NCBI RefSeq assembly: GCF_937616625.2
Contig: NC_065573.1
Coordinates: 5,347,001-5,411,000, forward strand
Reading direction: 5' to 3'
DNA: 64,000 nucleotides
Source of the DNA: Mercurialis annua
Taxonomy: Eukaryota; Streptophyta; Magnoliopsida; Malpighiales; Euphorbiaceae
In this document: positions 61,667 to 64,000 of the stretch, in pieces
How positions within the stretch are numbered: position 1 is the stretch's first letter
Layout of the letters: each line of letters opens with the position of its first letter
Translations under genes and position numbers: made by a program
The notes under the pieces: generated by a model
What the model was told of the DNA's origin: nothing
Seen by the model: the letters and a program-made list of their open reading frames with translations, nothing else
Databases searched by the model: none

Positions 61667-62895
61667 CGTTTGTAAACGTTTGTCTTAAATCCCTAAAGAG
61701 GGGAAACGTTTTGATTTGTTTTAAAACATTTTAAACGTTTGGCTTCAATTGCTAAAAAGGTGAAACGTTTGGATTTGTTTGGTAACGCTTGTAAATGTTA
61801 AGCTTAAATCGCTTAAAAGGTAAAACGTTTGGATTTGTTTCGTAACGTTAGTTAACATTTGGCTTAAATCGTTAAAAAGGTGAAACGTTTGGATTTATTT
61901 CGTATCGTTAGTAAACGTTTGGCTTAGATTGCTAATAAGCTGAAACTCTTGGATTTGTTTCGTAACATTTGTAAACATTTGGCTTAAATTCCTAAAAAGG
62001 TGAAACGCTTGGATTTGTTTGGTAACATTTGTAAACGTTTTTCTTAAATCGCTAAAAAAGTGAAACGCTTGGATTTGTTTCGTAATGTTTCTAAACGGTT
62101 GGCTTAAATTGCTAAAAAGGTGAAAATTTTGGATTTTTTTCGTAACCTTTGTAAACGTTTGGCCTGAATCGCTAAAAAGGTTAAACGTTTAGATTTGTTG
62201 CGCAACGTTTGTAAACGTTTGGCTTAAATCGCAAAAAAGGTAAAATGGTTGGATTTGTTTTGTAACGTTTGTAAACGTTTGGCTTAAATTGCTAAAAAGG
62301 TGAAACGCTCGGATTTGTTTCGTAACGTTTGTAAACGTTAAGCTTAAATTGCTAAAAAGGTGAAACGCTTGGATTCGTTTCGTATCGTTTGTAAACATTT
62401 GTCTTAAATTCCTAAAAAGGTGAAACGCTTGGATTTGTTTCGTAATGTTTGTAAACGTTTGGCTTAAATCGCTAAAAAGGTGAAACATTTGGATTTGTTT
62501 CATAACGTTTGTAAACGTTTGGCTTAAATCAATAAAAAGGAGAAACGATTGGTTTTGTTTCGTTAAGTTATTAAATTTGGCTTTAATCGCTAAAAAAGTG
62601 GAACGTTTGGATTTATTTCATAACGTTTGTAAACGTTTGGCTTAGATTGCAAAAAAGGTGAAATGCTTGGATTTGTTTCGTAACGTTTGTAAACATTTGG
62701 CTTAAATTGCTAAAAATGTGAAACGCTTGGATTTGTTTCGTAACGTTTGTAAACGTTCGGCTTAAATCGCTAAAAAGATGACACGTTTGGATTTGTTTCG
62801 TAACGTTTGTATAAGTTTTGCTTAAATTGCTAAAAAGGTGAAACGCTTGGATTTGTTTCGTAATGTTTGTAAAGGTTTGGCTTAAATCGCAAAAA
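61400..62895. repeat. 1495-bp higher-order repeat, first copy
   Basis: Markers recur at an exact 1495-bp offset: TTCGAAACAT (61421 and 62916), TGTCTTAAATCCC (61681 and 63176), and the closing monomer (62461 and 63956). The first roughly 270 bp overlap the end of the 3489-bp unit 3, so the two periodicities share a segment. The start coordinate is approximate. Confidence 0.85.
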
Positions 62896-64000
62896 AGGTG
62901 AAACGCTTGGTATGTTTCGAAACATTGTAAACGTTTGGCTTAAATAGCGAAAATGGTGAAATGCTTGGATTTGTTTAGTAATCTTTGTAAACGTTAGGCT
63001 TAAATCGCGAAAAAAGTGAAACGTTTGAATTAGTTTCGTAGCGTTTATAAATGTTAGGCATAAATTGTTAAAAAGTTGAGATGCTTGGATTTGTTTCATA
63101 ATGTTTGTAATCGTTTGGCTTAAATTGCTAAAAAGATGAAACGTTTGGATTTGTTTCGTAACGTTTGTAAACGTTTGTCTTAAATCCCTAAAGAGGTGAA
63201 ACGTTTTGATTTGTTTCAAAACATTTTAAACGTTTGGCTTCAATTGCTAAAAAGATGAAACGTTTGGATTTGTTTGGTAACGCTTGTAAATGTTAAGCTT
63301 AAATCGCTTAAAAAGTAAAACGTTTGGATTTGTTTCGTAACGTTTGTTAACGTTTGTCTTAAATCGCTAAAAAGGTGAAACGTTTGGATTTATTTCGTAT
63401 CGTTTGTAAACGTTGGGCTTAGATTGCTAATAAGCTGAAACTCTTAGATTTGTTTCGTAACATTTGTAAACATTTGGCTTAAATTGCTAAAAAGGTGAAA
63501 CGCTTGGATTTGTTTGGTAACATTTGTAAACGTTTTGCTTAAATCGCTAAAAAGGTGAAACTCTTAGATTTGTTTCGTAACGTTTCTAAACGGTTGGCTT
63601 AAATTGCTAAAAGTTGAAAAATTTGGATTTGTTTCGTAACCTTTGCAAACGTTTGGCCTAAATCGCTAAAAAGGTGAAACGTTTGGATTTGGTGAGCAAC
63701 GTTTGTAAACGTTTGGCTTAAATCGCAAAAAAGGTGAAATGGTTGGATTTGTTTTGTAACGTTTGTAAACGTTTGGCTTAAATTGCTAAAAATGTGAAAC
63801 GCTCGGATTTGTTTCGTAACGTTTGTAAACGTTAGGCTTAAATTGCTAAAAAGGTGAAACGCTTGGATTTGTTTCGTATCGTTTGTAAACATTTTGTCTT
63901 AAATTCCTAAAAAGGTGAAACGCTTGGATTTGTTTCGTAATGTTTGTAAACGTTTGGCTTAAATCGCTAAAAAGGTGAAACATTTGGATTTGTTTCGTAA
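62896..64000. repeat. 1495-bp higher-order repeat, second copy, cut by window edge
   Basis: Continues in register with the first copy up to the last base of the window, with scattered substitutions and small indels. It is more diverged from the first copy than units 2 and 3 of the 3489-bp repeat are from each other. Confidence 0.85.

Larger units (their letters stand above)
37470..64000. repeat. 60-bp satellite array, right arm
   Basis: The same monomer family in the same orientation as the left arm, so the two arms are one array split by inserted DNA. Length divided by 60 gives about 440 monomers up to the window edge, and the array continues beyond it. From 37470 to about 47000 monomers are mixed, with local variants such as the TTTTCTCCGTAACG type clustered at 39127-39300 and 39935-40095. 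From about 47670 onward, higher-order repeats dominate. A shared deletion, giving GTTTCGCCTTTGTAAACG, recurs near 42107, 44110, 47054 and 50640 and marks copies of the same block. No gene is supported. Confidence 0.97.

Noticed and set aside
37494..63892. Same class of minus-strand ORFs in the right arm, some identical in three copies
   Set aside because: The identical copies (for example 53701-54045, 57190-57534, 61023-60679) simply reflect the 3489-bp higher-order repeat, not a gene family.
1..64000. Regular short repeats resembling a CRISPR array
   Set aside because: There are no unique spacers between constant repeats: the whole 60 bp is repeated and varies along its length. The flanking genes are plant retroelement and APT sequences.

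Overview
The window is nuclear plant DNA, most likely from a eudicot. It is a large tandem satellite array interrupted by about 14.3 kb of nested transposable elements and a broken housekeeping gene. Plant origin is shown by a Ty3/gypsy element with a TGGTATCAGAGC primer-binding site, TGTAAT...GACA LTRs of about 3 kb, and an intron-containing adenine phosphoribosyltransferase (APT) fragment with plant-type residues. The species cannot be named from the sequence.

Layout. (1) 1-23134: a 60-bp satellite, all on one orientation, with irregular multi-kb block duplications. (2) 23138-32834: one plus-strand Ty3/gypsy element, probably a chromovirus of Tekay/Del type. It has a full 5' LTR of 2878 bp, PBS, gag, protease, RT, RNase H, integrase, polypurine tract and a 3' LTR cut off about half way. 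The coding region is dead: a stop in gag, a 116-bp tandem duplication and a second frame change in RT, a stop in integrase, and a shortened pol end. (3) 32835-37469: an APT gene fragment on the minus strand with four recognisable exons, split inside exon 4 by a reverse-oriented solo LTR (33196-36263) with perfect 5-bp target duplications ACAGC. (4) 37470-64000: the same satellite in the same orientation. Its distal part is organised into higher-order repeats: three near-identical units of about 3.49 kb (51181-61666), a diverged fourth with a different tail (47674-51180), then a 1495-bp higher-order repeat running off the window.

The satellite monomer is itself a dimer of two 30-bp halves that both begin AAACGTTTGG. 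The half boundary sits in a dyad, AACGTTTGTAAACGTT. Most variation between monomers falls at the five CpGs of the consensus. One minus-strand frame is stop-free in the consensus and gives many 20-residue-repeat ORFs. I regard these as a by-product of a 60-bp period, not genes.

Nothing here works as a pathway and no functional protein gene is supported. The points most worth a second look are the higher-order repeat structure, the LTR inverted-repeat modules that keep their pairing while their arms change sequence, and the APT fragment stranded inside satellite heterochromatin. No alignment or database search was run. Block edges in the satellite are approximate, and family assignments rest on recognised motifs.
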